This document shows positions 23,473 through 32,060 of a stretch of 64,000 bases of DNA, piece after piece. The notes below the pieces were generated by a model, which was given only the letters and a program-made list of their open reading frames with translations, was not told the DNA's origin and did no database searches. Both the position numbers and the translations under genes were made by a program. The stretch comes from Brucella pecoris. Its GTDB lineage: Bacteria > Pseudomonadota > Alphaproteobacteria > Rhizobiales > Rhizobiaceae. The stretch's first letter is position 1; every line of letters begins with the position of its first letter. Where the stretch lies: the NCBI RefSeq assembly GCF_006376675.1, contig NZ_VEWK01000005.1:219807-283806 (forward strand), in the 5' to 3' direction.

Positions 23473-24702
23473 TCAGTGGTCGCGGATGTGTTCCGGGCGA
23501 AAGCCCATCCCGATCAGTCTGCCGGCCAGATGTGCGAGGACTGGCCATCGTGCGAGATGGCGCATGAATGCTGGTGGCCCATCGCGTTTAGAGTGTGTTT
23601 CGCGTTTGCGACGATCACTTCGCATCATCAGTTGCAACTTCTGCGTTGCCTTTGCTGGAAAGCGGCGTCTTGCTTCGACGGCTGCAAGATACGGGGCTAA
23701 ATTTTCGTTTCCCCTGAGCGGTGCGGCCAGAATATTTGCTGTCGCAACGGCATCCTGAATTGCCAGATTGACTCCGAAGCCGCCGATGGGCGACATGGCG
23801 TGGGCGGCATCACCGATGCACAGTAGCCCCGGCTTCCACCATGTTTTCAGTCGGTCGATGCGTACGCTCAGCAGGTGAACGTCATCCCATGTGCGTATTT
23901 CGTCCATCCGGTTCGCAGGCAATGGCGATACTTTTGCGACTGCTTCCCGGAATGCATCGAGCCCTCCTTCCTTCACATCGGCGAAAGTTTGTCGGCGAAG
24001 CACATAACCGCATTGCCAATACTTGCCGCGATCTATCATGACGAAACCTTGTCGGGGTCCACCATGGCCCATCGTATAGGGCGGATCATCGGGAGCGTGA
24101 GACAATTTCATCCAAAGAATCTCGCTTGGCGAACCATAGCTTTCGACCTCCAGGCCAGCCTTCGTGCGCACCACAGAATTTCTTCCGTCCGCACCGACGA
24201 CGAGTTTGGCATCAATTGTGATCGCCTTATCAGGTGTCGTTGCGAGGAGGCCGGTGACATTCCCGTCCCGTTCGGTCAGCTCGGTCACGCTGGCTGACAT
24301 AATGAGCCTGAAGTTTGGATACTTCGCGGCTTCGCGCGCGATATAGTCGAGAAATTCCCATTGCGGCATGAAAGCGATGAAGCGGCACTGAGCGGGAATT
24401 CTGGAAAAATCAGCTATCGTGATGTTCTTGCCGCCGATCTCCGCATTCAGCCGATACGCCTTGGTATGAGGTAAGGCGAGGAGCCCGCCTAACAAGCCTA
24501 GTTCATACATGATCTGCAGGGTGGATGGATGAATCGTGTCGCCGCGAAAATCACGCAAAAAATCGGAATGTTTTTCCAGAACGGTGACGTTCACACCTGC
24601 GCGTGCCAGCAGAAGTCCCAGCATCAATCCTGCTGGACCTCCACCCGCTATCACGCAAGCGGTTTCGATATGGAGGCTATTCGATGTGACTGGCTGCGTC
24701 AT
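23473..24702 (-). CDS. FAD-dependent aromatic monooxygenase (PHBH fold)
   Basis: 409 residues from ATG 24702. FAD motifs are in order: VIAGGGPAGLMLGLLLARAG (GxGxxG, about residue 15), VVGADGRNSVVR (DG motif, about 165) and LLCIGDAAHAMSPIGGFGVN (GD motif, about 290). This is the flavin hydroxylase family that includes UbiH and 4-hydroxybenzoate hydroxylase. Substrate not readable. Its leader contains a terminator-like stem (24744-24778) downstream of a good promoter, so attenuation is possible. Convergent with the RpiR gene, ten bases apart. Confidence 0.85.
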   Translation of the reverse strand: MTQPVTSNSLHIETACVIAGGGPAGLMLGLLLARAGVNVTVLEKHSDFLRDFRGDTIHPSTLQIMYELGLLGGLLALPHTKAYRLNAEIGGKNITIADFSRIPAQCRFIAFMPQWEFLDYIAREAAKYPNFRLIMSASVTELTERDGNVTGLLATTPDKAITIDAKLVVGADGRNSVVRTKAGLEVESYGSPSEILWMKLSHAPDDPPYTMGHGGPRQGFVMIDRGKYWQCGYVLRRQTFADVKEGGLDAFREAVAKVSPLPANRMDEIRTWDDVHLLSVRIDRLKTWWKPGLLCIGDAAHAMSPIGGFGVNLAIQDAVATANILAAPLRGNENLAPYLAAVEARRRFPAKATQKLQLMMRSDRRKRETHSKRDGPPAFMRHLARWPVLAHLAGRLIGMGFRPEHIRDH

Positions 24703-24743
24703 GACATACCTGTTCGACCGCGCTTGTGTTGTGCACAGGACAT

Positions 24744-24778
24744 AAAAAGACCGGCGCTCTCGGTAGGTCAAGCGCCGG
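24744..24778 (-). terminator. terminator-like stem in the leader of the monooxygenase gene
   Basis: On the minus strand CCGGCGCT, a 12-base loop, AGCGCCGG, then TCTTTTTA. It lies between the promoter at 24814-24842 and the ATG at 24702, so full transcription must pass it. An inverted sequence GACCTCTAGTGGTC at about 24793-24806 lies near the predicted start of transcription and may be an operator. Confidence 0.65.
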
Positions 24779-24813
24779 CTGGAAGTCTACGCGACCACTA
24801 GAGGTCAAAACAT

Positions 24814-24842
24814 GAATTAAATTATCAAGATTAATCTGTCAA
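24814..24842 (-). promoter_or_regulatory. sigma70 promoter for the monooxygenase transcript
   Basis: Minus strand TTGACA (24842-24837), 17 bases, TAATTC (24819-24814). The -35 box is perfect. Confidence 0.65.
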
Positions 24843-24926
24843 GTCAGTGCGCGCTGTTGTCTGACAAAGGCGACCACTCTTTTTGGTGAGCAGGCGGCTG
24901 AGACATGTTCTGCGGTATATGTCATG

Positions 24927-24956
24927 GAAACCCCGATCTGGATGGGCCGGGGTTTC
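24927..24956 (-). terminator. hairpin after the ESAT-6-like gene
   Basis: GAAACCCCG (24927-24935) and CGGGGTTTC (24948-24956) pair perfectly. It sits 38 bases past the minus-strand stop at 24994. No T-run follows, so termination would be weak. Confidence 0.55.
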
Positions 24957-24993
24957 TGGATAATAAAGACGTCGAAGATCATTCCCAGGCAGT

Positions 24994-25380
24994 CTATTTC
25001 TGTATCTGTGCCGCCGATTGCTTGATCGCAGTCGTGATCTGCTGGCAGAACGGCTCCACACTCTTGCCTGATGTCTTGGCAAATTCTTCGACATCGGTTT
25101 CCTGACCCATCGACTGGACGACGCCTTTCTTTCCTGCTTCGAGGGTGGCGTCGAGCCCCGCCTTATCAGCCGGTGCCTGCATCAATTTCATGATCGACTG
25201 CTGGCCGTCAATGTCTTCCTGCGTGGCAAAACCCTTATCCTTACAGTATTCGACAATACCAAGCTGATTTGTTGCAGCCTTGTAAAGATCTTCAGGCGAA
25301 ATTTGCGGCGCACTTTGGGCCATCGCGCCTCCGCTGGCAAGAATGGTCAGCATAAAGGTGCCTATGCCTGCATTTTTCAT
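24994..25380 (-). CDS. small secreted protein, 'pore-forming ESAT-6 family' type
   Basis: 128 residues from ATG 25380; the open frame upstream is not protein-like. Signal peptide MKNAGIGTFMLTILASGGAMAQ with cleavage expected after AMA. The mature part is helical: SPEDLYKAATNQLGIVEYCK, then DIDGQQSIMKLM, EAGKKGVVQSMGQE, and two cysteines that could bridge. Brucella genomes carry proteins of this type under the name pore-forming ESAT-6 family protein; the name does not establish a function, and no ESX-type secretion system is in the window. Confidence 0.7.
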   Translation of the reverse strand: MKNAGIGTFMLTILASGGAMAQSAPQISPEDLYKAATNQLGIVEYCKDKGFATQEDIDGQQSIMKLMQAPADKAGLDATLEAGKKGVVQSMGQETDVEEFAKTSGKSVEPFCQQITTAIKQSAAQIQK

Positions 25381-25517
25381 GATAAAAACCTTTCGATATT
25401 CGGTTAGGCCCCCGAATAGAAAGGCATAAAGATCATAAACCAAGACGTGAAATAAACTGGCGGAAAGCCCTTTAACATTTTTTGACTTATCCGCTCTTTC
25501 CATATCGAGTTTGTTAC

Positions 25518-26399
25518 CTATCCAAGTGCTGGCGGTTTGCTTTTGCCAAGTTGCCGTTCGCGGAAGACCGAGAACAGTCCGGCGCCAACGACGACAATCG
25601 CGCCAGCGACGATGTTCCATGTCAACTGTTCGTGGAAAACCGTGACCGCGATACATGCTCCGATAACAAGCTGCAGATAGGTGAGGGGCTGCACTTCTCC
25701 CGCTTCCAGAATGTTGTAGGCGCGGATGAGAAAGTAGTGGCTTGCGATACCGCAGGCACAAAGAGCTGCCATCCAGAACCAGTCGCTTCGCGCAATTGGC
25801 ATCAGATAGAAACAGCCAACAAAGGTGAGGGCCACGGCCCCTGCTATGCCGGTGTAAAAGAAACTGGTCATGGCATCGTCACTCTTGCTGACGGCGCGCG
25901 TCGCAACGGCATAAACGGCGAACATGACCATCGCGGCCACCGGCAGAAGCAAACTTGCGTCGAATTTCGCATTCACAGGATTGATAATCAGCAAAACGCC
26001 GATCAGTCCGACGACGATCGCCGTCCAACGTCGCCAGCCAACTTTTTCACCCAGGAATGGCACGGAGAGCATCGTCACCAATAAAGGTGCGCCCTGAAAG
26101 ATTGACTGCGCTGTTGCCATACCTGCGCGACTGAGAGCGAATATGAACGTAACGATTTCCGCAGCAAGCAAAATTCCGCGAAAAAGTTGTAGAAAGGGAC
26201 GTTTCGTTGCTGCGGCTTTGGCGATGCCGCCGGAGCGCATTGCAAGCATAAGAACAAAGGCTGCAAAGACCCAATAGCGGATCATCGTTATCAGGATCGG
26301 CGAATAATGAGTGCCAAGGTATTTCGAAATACCGTCCTGCGTTGCAAAAATGGTAACTGCGAGAAGTGTGAAGAGGTAGCCTTGGCCTTTGCGTGTCAT
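25518..26399 (-). CDS. EamA/DMT-superfamily transporter
   Basis: 293 residues with ten predicted membrane helices in two EamA repeats, e.g. GYLFTLLAVTIFATQDGISK at the start and QPLTYLQLVIGACIAVTVF near the end. DMT proteins export or import small metabolites; nothing fixes the substrate. It is divergent from the peptide-transporter operon at 26739 and may share its control region. Confidence 0.85.
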   Translation of the reverse strand: MTRKGQGYLFTLLAVTIFATQDGISKYLGTHYSPILITMIRYWVFAAFVLMLAMRSGGIAKAAATKRPFLQLFRGILLAAEIVTFIFALSRAGMATAQSIFQGAPLLVTMLSVPFLGEKVGWRRWTAIVVGLIGVLLIINPVNAKFDASLLLPVAAMVMFAVYAVATRAVSKSDDAMTSFFYTGIAGAVALTFVGCFYLMPIARSDWFWMAALCACGIASHYFLIRAYNILEAGEVQPLTYLQLVIGACIAVTVFHEQLTWNIVAGAIVVVGAGLFSVFRERQLGKSKPPALG

Positions 26400-26627
26400 G
26401 GCGCACTCTTATCGATACAGCTTCGGAGGTGCCACCCATAAAATCTGAAAAACGCGGATAGTATCGGCGTTGCCGCATTCGTATGGTGAACCTCGGGCTT
26501 GACGCGACGCTGGTGTTCCTGGCCGCATCCGACCCTTTTGTCGACACCGCCACTAAAGCCGAAAGCTAACGAAAGGCGAGTGTCCCTCGCGGCGCTTCTT
26601 ACTTTTGCCGCGCCGTATCTCCTTAAT

Positions 26628-26643
26628 TTGGAAAGAGTTCCAA
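26628..26643. promoter_or_regulatory. IclR-type operator candidate
   Basis: TTGGAA-AGAG-TTCCAA, matching the general IclR-family pattern TGGAA-N4/5-TTCCA. It lies 42 bases upstream of the -35 box of the promoter at 26685-26712, within the 339-base gap 26400-26738. The IclR gene at 32061-32888 lies within the same cluster and is the obvious candidate binder. Confidence 0.5.
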
Positions 26644-26684
26644 TTTTATCGCCTGAAGATTTCCAGTCGAATCTTTTTGATGGA

Positions 26685-26712
26685 TTGACACCCTGAAGTT
26701 CTCAGATATTCT
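26685..26712 (+). promoter_or_regulatory. sigma70 promoter of the peptide-transporter operon
   Basis: TTGACA (26685-26690), 16 bases, TATTCT (26707-26712). The predicted start of transcription is about 20 bases before the GTG codon at 26739. Confidence 0.6.
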
Positions 26713-26738
26713 TTTATAAAAGGCTATATAACATAATT

Positions 26739-28295
26739 GTGGAACAAACTAAAAATGGGGATTATGCCTTGCGGATCAAATTAGCACTCCTTCTGGCTTC
26801 AGCCATGATTTTCAGTCCTGGCCTTTCGCTGGCGCAAGACAAGGGTGGCGTCATCAATGTCGCGACCATTGGCGAGCCGCCGACGCTCGACCCGATGGTA
26901 TCCACTGCCGATCTTGTGGGCATTGTCACACAGCATATTTTTGAAACGCTCTATACATTCGACAAGGAATGGAAACCGACGCCGCTACTGGCCGAAAGCC
27001 TGCCAGCAATCAGCGAAGACGGGAAAACCTATACGATAAAGCTGCGCTCTGGCATCAAATTCCATGACGGCAGTGACATGACATCGGAAGACGTCGTTGC
27101 GTCGTTGCAGCGTTGGACGAAGCTGGCATCACGCGGAAAGCAGGCGTCAGCCTTCATCGAAAATATTGCTGCGACTGATCCGGCTACAGTGACCATCACG
27201 CTCAAGCAGCCTTATGCGCCGCTGACTTCTCTGCTCGCTTTCAACAATTCTGCGGCGATCATCATCCCGTCGGAAAAGCAGGCAGAGCCGATGAACGAGT
27301 TTATCGGTACCGGTCCCTACATGCTCAAGGAGCGCAAGGCGGATCAATACATTCAGCTCGTGCGTTTCGATGGTTACAAGTCGCGCGACGGCGAGAGTGA
27401 CGGCTACGGTGGAGCGCGTCATCAATATCTCGATGAGATCCGGTTTGTTTCGGTTCCTGACGCAAATACCCGTGTTGAAGCGGCGGTTTCCGGACAATAC
27501 GACTATGTCGATTCCATTCCGGTGGAATCATTTGACAAGATCAAGTCTTCAACTGCTTCACAGCCGCTGCTTCTGAAACCCTTCGGCTATCCTGTCTTTG
27601 TGTTCAACACCAAGGAAGGCGTGGCGTCGAAGCTGCCGGTGCGAAAGGCCGTGACACAGGCATTGAGCATGGAAGACATGCTTGCGGCTGCATTTGGCAG
27701 TACGGAATTCTACGCCCTGGACGGTGCATTCTATCCGTCCAACTTTGTCTGGAATACGGAAGCTGGTGTCGAGGGAAACTATAATGTCGCCCAGCCCGAG
27801 GCGGCGGCAGAAGCATTGAAGGCTGCGGGCTACAATGGCGAACCGCTGCGTATCCTGACCAGCCGCCAATATGAGTTCCATTATAAGATGGCGCAGGTGG
27901 CTGCCGAATATCTGAAACTTGCTGGCTTCAAGGTGGACCTGCAGGTTGTCGACTGGGCGACACTGACGCAGCGCCGTGCTGATCCCAAGCTTTGGGATAT
28001 TTACATAACGCACAGCCCTTTCCTGCCCGAACCTGCTTTGATCGGCTCTTTGTCGACCAGTTCGCCGGGTTGGTGGGATACGCCTGCGCGTAAAACCGTG
28101 GTCGATGCGTTCACATCCGAATCCAATCCAGAAAAGCGTGTTGCGCTGTGGGCAGATGTCCAGAAGACCATCTATGACGAACTGCCCTTGATCAAGATCG
28201 GTGACTTCAACGCTGTTGCGGCCATGTCGACCAAACTCGAGGGTGTCGATCCGGCTCCGTGGCCCTATTTCTGGAACGCTTCGCTGAAAAAGTAA
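26739..28295 (+). CDS. Dpp/Opp-type ABC substrate-binding protein (SBP_bac_5)
   Basis: 518 residues from GTG 26739; a TTG at 26769 with GGGGA eight bases upstream would give a cleaner signal peptide, RIKLALLLASAMIFSPGLSL, so the start is uncertain. The mature protein has the family pattern IGEPPTLDPMVSTADLVG, SLPAISEDGKTYTIKLRSG and IKFHDGSDMTSEDVVASLQR. Binds peptides or other amides in the periplasm. Followed by a strong hairpin and a repeat before the permease genes, which should keep SBP mRNA more abundant. Confidence 0.9.
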   Translation: MEQTKNGDYALRIKLALLLASAMIFSPGLSLAQDKGGVINVATIGEPPTLDPMVSTADLVGIVTQHIFETLYTFDKEWKPTPLLAESLPAISEDGKTYTIKLRSGIKFHDGSDMTSEDVVASLQRWTKLASRGKQASAFIENIAATDPATVTITLKQPYAPLTSLLAFNNSAAIIIPSEKQAEPMNEFIGTGPYMLKERKADQYIQLVRFDGYKSRDGESDGYGGARHQYLDEIRFVSVPDANTRVEAAVSGQYDYVDSIPVESFDKIKSSTASQPLLLKPFGYPVFVFNTKEGVASKLPVRKAVTQALSMEDMLAAAFGSTEFYALDGAFYPSNFVWNTEAGVEGNYNVAQPEAAAEALKAAGYNGEPLRILTSRQYEFHYKMAQVAAEYLKLAGFKVDLQVVDWATLTQRRADPKLWDIYITHSPFLPEPALIGSLSTSSPGWWDTPARKTVVDAFTSESNPEKRVALWADVQKTIYDELPLIKIGDFNAVAAMSTKLEGVDPAPWPYFWNASLKK

Positions 28296-28307
28296 CTTCC
28301 TGCCATT

Positions 28308-28337
28308 GCGAATGCCGATCGGCTGGTCGGCATTCGC
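28308..28337 (+). terminator. perfect hairpin between binding protein and permease
   Basis: GCGAATGCCG (28308-28317) and CGGCATTCGC (28328-28337), 10 bp with a 10-base loop, no T-run. Typical of stems that stabilise the binding-protein mRNA or cause partial termination. Confidence 0.6.
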
Positions 28338-28340
28338 TAC

Positions 28341-28443
28341 AGCATCGGCTCAAAAATCGGAATCGATTTTTGGAAGGCACGATGCGTAGCTTCAATAAGC
28401 TGGAGCGACCTTTGTGCGTCCAAATGGACGCACGGTGCTCTAA
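28341..28443. repeat. palindromic intergenic repeat of a second type
   Basis: About 100 bases with inner dyads AAAAATCGGAATCGATTTTT, TAGCTTCAATAAGCT and TGCGTCCAAATGGACGCA and the end GGTGCTCTAA. It lies between genes of one operon. It differs from the GAGCGCATCC type but has the same size and habit. Confidence 0.6.
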
Positions 28444-28470
28444 ACGGATCAATCTGGAGAATATGATCGC

Positions 28471-29412
28471 ATGGTGCGCTACATCCTTCAGCGGTTTGTC
28501 GGCATGGCCGTCGTCATGTTTCTGGTCGTCACGATTGTATTCGTGATCGTTCGAGTGACACCCGGCGATCCTGCGGCCGTCATGCTCGGACCGGATGCGT
28601 CGGCGCAGGACATTGCTGATCTGCGCGCCCGGCTCGGACTTGATCAATCGCTGGTCATTCAATACTTCTATTATATCGGTCAGCTTTTGAAGGGTGATCT
28701 CGGTCAGTCGATTTTTCTCAACATGCCGGTTGGAGCAGCGTTGCTTGATCGAGCCGAACCGACATTCTTTCTGACGGTTCTTTCTCTTCTGATCGCCTGC
28801 ATCATTGCTTTGCCGGTTGGGATCTACGCCGCTTACCGGCGCGGTTCCTTTGTCGATCAGGCGGCGACAACGGTTGCCATGCTCGCAGCAAGCATACCGA
28901 GCTTCTGGCTCGGGCTCATCCTCATGCAGTTTTTTGCGGTCCGGTTGAACCTGTTTCCGGTATCCGGCTATGGCGGGCCTGGTTCAAGCTTTATGGACCG
29001 GATGTACCATCTGATCCTGCCAGCTTTCGCGCTGGGACTGGTTTCCTCTGCCCTGATCCTGCGTTTCACGCGTGCCTCGATGCTTGACGTCCTTGGCGAT
29101 GATTATATTCGCACGGCGCGCGCAAAAGGGTTGATCGAGCGGCGCGTGATTATGAAACATGCCTTGAAAAACGCTTTGATCCCGATCCTGACAGTCATCG
29201 GCCTGACCGCAGCCGTCCTGATCTCTGGCGCAGTGGTGACGGAAACTGTGTTTGGTGTGCCGGGGGTTGGAAATCTTGTCGTGTCTGCCGTCCTGCGACG
29301 GGACTATCCGGTAATTCAGGGGGCGCTGCTCGTCATTGCAGGGCTCTATGTCCTGATCAATTTCATCATCGACATGCTTTATCTGTTCGTGGATCCGAGG
29401 GTTCGTTACTGA
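28471..29412 (+). CDS. Dpp-type ABC transporter permease, DppB-like
   Basis: 313 residues, six membrane helices. MVRYILQRFVGMAVVMFLVV at the start and the EAA loop YIRTARAKGLIERRVIMKHA near 212 are typical of DppB/OppB. Also TETVFGVPGVGNLVVSAV near the C terminus. One base of overlap with the next permease gene (TGATG-like junction). Confidence 0.92.
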   Translation: MVRYILQRFVGMAVVMFLVVTIVFVIVRVTPGDPAAVMLGPDASAQDIADLRARLGLDQSLVIQYFYYIGQLLKGDLGQSIFLNMPVGAALLDRAEPTFFLTVLSLLIACIIALPVGIYAAYRRGSFVDQAATTVAMLAASIPSFWLGLILMQFFAVRLNLFPVSGYGGPGSSFMDRMYHLILPAFALGLVSSALILRFTRASMLDVLGDDYIRTARAKGLIERRVIMKHALKNALIPILTVIGLTAAVLISGAVVTETVFGVPGVGNLVVSAVLRRDYPVIQGALLVIAGLYVLINFIIDMLYLFVDPRVRY

Positions 29413-30287
29413 TGGCCGATCTTGTTACGACCACACAAAAAGCACCTTCGGAACGCGCGTTGTTCATTCGTCGATTGTTCAAGCGTAAGACCGTGGCGGC
29501 AGGCATTATTGTTCTGACGGTCTTCGTTATCCTTGCGCTGTTCGCGCCATGGATTGCACCTTATTCACCGTCGAAGCTTTCCATCGTCAACCGTCTCAAG
29601 CCACCGAGCGAGATGTTCTGGTTCGGTACGGATGAGTTCGGACGCGATGTCTTTTCGCGCACGATTTACGCCGGACGGTTGTCACTTATGGTTGGAGCGG
29701 CTGTTGTTGTCTTGTCAACGATCATAGGGGTTACGCTCGGACTGCTCGCCGGTTTCTTTCAGCGTCTGGACACACCGATTGCCCGCCTGATCGATGCGAT
29801 GATGGCTTTCCCTGATATTCTTTTGGCCATTGCATTGGTTGCTGCGCTCGGCCCCTCGCTGGCGACGGTCATCGTCGCGCTGTCGGTGGTTTATTCACCA
29901 AGGCTGGCGCGTATCGTGCGTGCCTCGACATTGGTGATCCGTGAATTGCCCTATGTTGAAGCCGCTCAATCGCTTGGAATTTCGACATTCCACATCATGA
30001 CGCGGCACGTGCTGAGGAACCTGATCTCGCCCATTATCGTGCAGTGCACTTTCCTGTTTGCGAGCGCAATGCTCGCCGAAGCGGGCCTCTCGTTCCTCGG
30101 TCTTGGCGTCAGCCCTGAAATTCCGACCTGGGGAACGATGATTGCCGCGGGACGCCAATATATCGGTCAGGCCGACTGGATGACCTATTTCCCCGGCTTT
30201 GCCATCATTCTTTCTGTCCTCTCGCTCCAGATGGTGGGGGACGGACTACGCGACATGCTCGACCCAAGACTGCGAAGGGATTTGTAA
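29412..30287 (+). CDS. Dpp-type ABC transporter permease, DppC-like
   Basis: 291 residues. N-terminal cytoplasmic stretch, then TVAAGIIVLTVFVILALFAP and the periplasmic motif WFGTDEFGRDVFSR of DppC/OppC. EAA loop EAAQSLGISTFHIMTRHVLR near 200, and AEAGLSFLGLGVSPEIPTWG. Pairs with the DppB-like subunit. Confidence 0.92.
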   Translation: MADLVTTTQKAPSERALFIRRLFKRKTVAAGIIVLTVFVILALFAPWIAPYSPSKLSIVNRLKPPSEMFWFGTDEFGRDVFSRTIYAGRLSLMVGAAVVVLSTIIGVTLGLLAGFFQRLDTPIARLIDAMMAFPDILLAIALVAALGPSLATVIVALSVVYSPRLARIVRASTLVIRELPYVEAAQSLGISTFHIMTRHVLRNLISPIIVQCTFLFASAMLAEAGLSFLGLGVSPEIPTWGTMIAAGRQYIGQADWMTYFPGFAIILSVLSLQMVGDGLRDMLDPRLRRDL

Positions 30288-30288
30288 T

Positions 30289-31497
30289 ATGATTTCCGGT
30301 GAACAGGCGAAAACGCTCCTCATCACCAATGTCAAACCGGTAGCTTTCGGTGCGGAACACTCCGATGCGACAACCGATATTCTGGTAGGCAAAGACGGCA
30401 ATATCAGCGCTATCGGCAAGTCGTTGAACGCACCGGCTGATGCCGAGCGCATCGATGGCAAAGGCGCGTGGATTTCGCCAGGTTGGGTCGATCTGCACGT
30501 TCATATCTGGCATGGCGGTACGGACATCTCGATACGCCCGTCGGAGTGCGGCGCTGAACGTGGGGTGACGACGCTCGTCGATGCCGGTTCAGCGGGAGAG
30601 GCCAATTTCCACGGCTTCCGGGAATATATCATTGAGCCGGCAAAGGAGCGGATCAAGGCTTTCCTCAATCTTGGTTCGATAGGTCTCGTCGCCTGCAACC
30701 GGGTTCCGGAACTGCGCGACATCAAGGACATTGATCTTGATCGCATTCTCGAATGCTACGCCGCCAACAGTGAGCATATTGTCGGGATCAAAGTCCGCGC
30801 CAGCCATGTTATCACCGGGTCTTGGGGTGTCACACCGGTCAAGCTTGGCAAGAAGATTGCCAAGATACTCAAAGTGCCGATGATGGTGCATGTGGGCGAA
30901 CCGCCTGCGCTTTATGACGAAGTTCTTGAAATCCTCGGCCCAGGCGATGTCGTCACACATTGCTTCAACGGCAAGTCCGGTTCCAGCATCATGGAAGACG
31001 AGGATCTCTTCAACCTCGCGGAACGCTGTGCGGGTGAGGGCATCCGACTAGATATTGGCCATGGTGGGGCGTCCTTCTCATTCAAGGTCGCTGAAGCAGC
31101 AATTGAACGGGGCCTCCTTCCATTTTCGATCTCGACGGACCTTCATGGCCATTCGATGAACTTCCCTGTCTGGGATCTGGCGACGACCATGTCCAAACTG
31201 CTGTCGGTCAACATGCCGTTTGAAAATGTCATCGAAGCCGTCACGCATAATCCGGCGTCGGTGATCAAGCTTTCGATGGAAAACCGGCTCTCCGTTGGCC
31301 AACGTGCCGATTTCACGATCTTTGATCTGGTTGACGCCGACTTGGAAGCGACGGATTCCAACGGCGATGTATCTCGCCTGAACCGGCTTTTCGAACCCCG
31401 CTACGCAGTCATCGGTGCCGAGGCCATTACGGCCAGCCGGTATATTCCACGTGCGCGCAAACTCGTTCGCCATAGCCATGGCTATTCGTGGCGCTGA
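30289..31497 (+). CDS. amidohydrolase/deacetylase-family metallohydrolase
   Basis: 402 residues from ATG 30289, two bases after the DppC-like stop, with AGGGA upstream. Amidohydrolase metal motifs are present: DLHVHIWHGG (HxH), GIKVRAS (likely carbamylated Lys), MMVHVGE, VVTHCFNG and STDLHGHS (final Asp). This subfamily sits beside SelA-like PLP proteins in many genomes, and its members cleave N-acyl or ring amide bonds. Here it probably opens or deacylates the imported substrate. Confidence 0.85.
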   Translation: MISGEQAKTLLITNVKPVAFGAEHSDATTDILVGKDGNISAIGKSLNAPADAERIDGKGAWISPGWVDLHVHIWHGGTDISIRPSECGAERGVTTLVDAGSAGEANFHGFREYIIEPAKERIKAFLNLGSIGLVACNRVPELRDIKDIDLDRILECYAANSEHIVGIKVRASHVITGSWGVTPVKLGKKIAKILKVPMMVHVGEPPALYDEVLEILGPGDVVTHCFNGKSGSSIMEDEDLFNLAERCAGEGIRLDIGHGGASFSFKVAEAAIERGLLPFSISTDLHGHSMNFPVWDLATTMSKLLSVNMPFENVIEAVTHNPASVIKLSMENRLSVGQRADFTIFDLVDADLEATDSNGDVSRLNRLFEPRYAVIGAEAITASRYIPRARKLVRHSHGYSWR

Positions 31498-31558
31498 GAC
31501 TATCGGCACAACATTGAATTTGCGGGAACGTCCCGTGACGAAATAATGAGGAAAATTC

Positions 31559-32053
31559 GTGACTCATTCTCCCCAAACGACCGAAATACAGCATTCTCCC
31601 TACGACCGGCTGGCATCGCTCGGCATAACCTTGCCACCGCCTCCGCCGCCGATCGCAAATTTTGTCACGCATGTTCGCGAGGGCAATATTCTCTATCTTT
31701 CAGGACAGGGGCCCCGGGAAGAGAGCGGCCATTTGCGCTCGGGTAAGGTCGGCAGCGATATTGGCATCGATCAAGCCTATCAGGATGCCCGTCTGACTGG
31801 CATCAATCTGCTGGCTGTCATGCACGAGGCACTGGGCGACCTTTCCCGCGTGAAGCGTGTTGTGAAGCTTCTGGGCATGGTCAACGCAGTGCCGGATTTC
31901 GAACTGCATCCCAACGTTATCAATGGCTGCTCCGATCTGTTCATCGAAGTCTTTGGCGACGCCGGACAGCACGCACGTTCAGCCGTCGGCTTTGGTTCGT
32001 TGCCGGGCAATATCACGGTCGAAATCGAAGCGATCGTCGCTTTGAACGACTAG
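31559..32053 (+). CDS. RidA/YjgF-family enamine/imine deaminase
   Basis: 164 residues from GTG 31559, six bases after GAGGA. It is longer than classic RidA (about 130) because of an N-terminal extension before YDRLASLGITLPPPPPPIAN. Family motifs include LYLSGQGP, VVKLLGMVNAVPDF and ARSAVGFGSLPGNITVEIEA with the catalytic arginine. RidA proteins hydrolyse reactive imines made by PLP enzymes, which fits the SelA-like enzyme in the same cluster. The proline run is unusual but known in the RutC-like subgroup of longer RidA proteins. Confidence 0.85.
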   Translation: MTHSPQTTEIQHSPYDRLASLGITLPPPPPPIANFVTHVREGNILYLSGQGPREESGHLRSGKVGSDIGIDQAYQDARLTGINLLAVMHEALGDLSRVKRVVKLLGMVNAVPDFELHPNVINGCSDLFIEVFGDAGQHARSAVGFGSLPGNITVEIEAIVALND

Positions 32054-32060
32054 GATAATG

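Noticed and set aside
24994..25761. Full-length 255-residue reading of the ESAT-6-like gene
   Set aside because: The first half has non-protein-like composition and overlaps the DMT transporter gene; the signal peptide begins at 25380.
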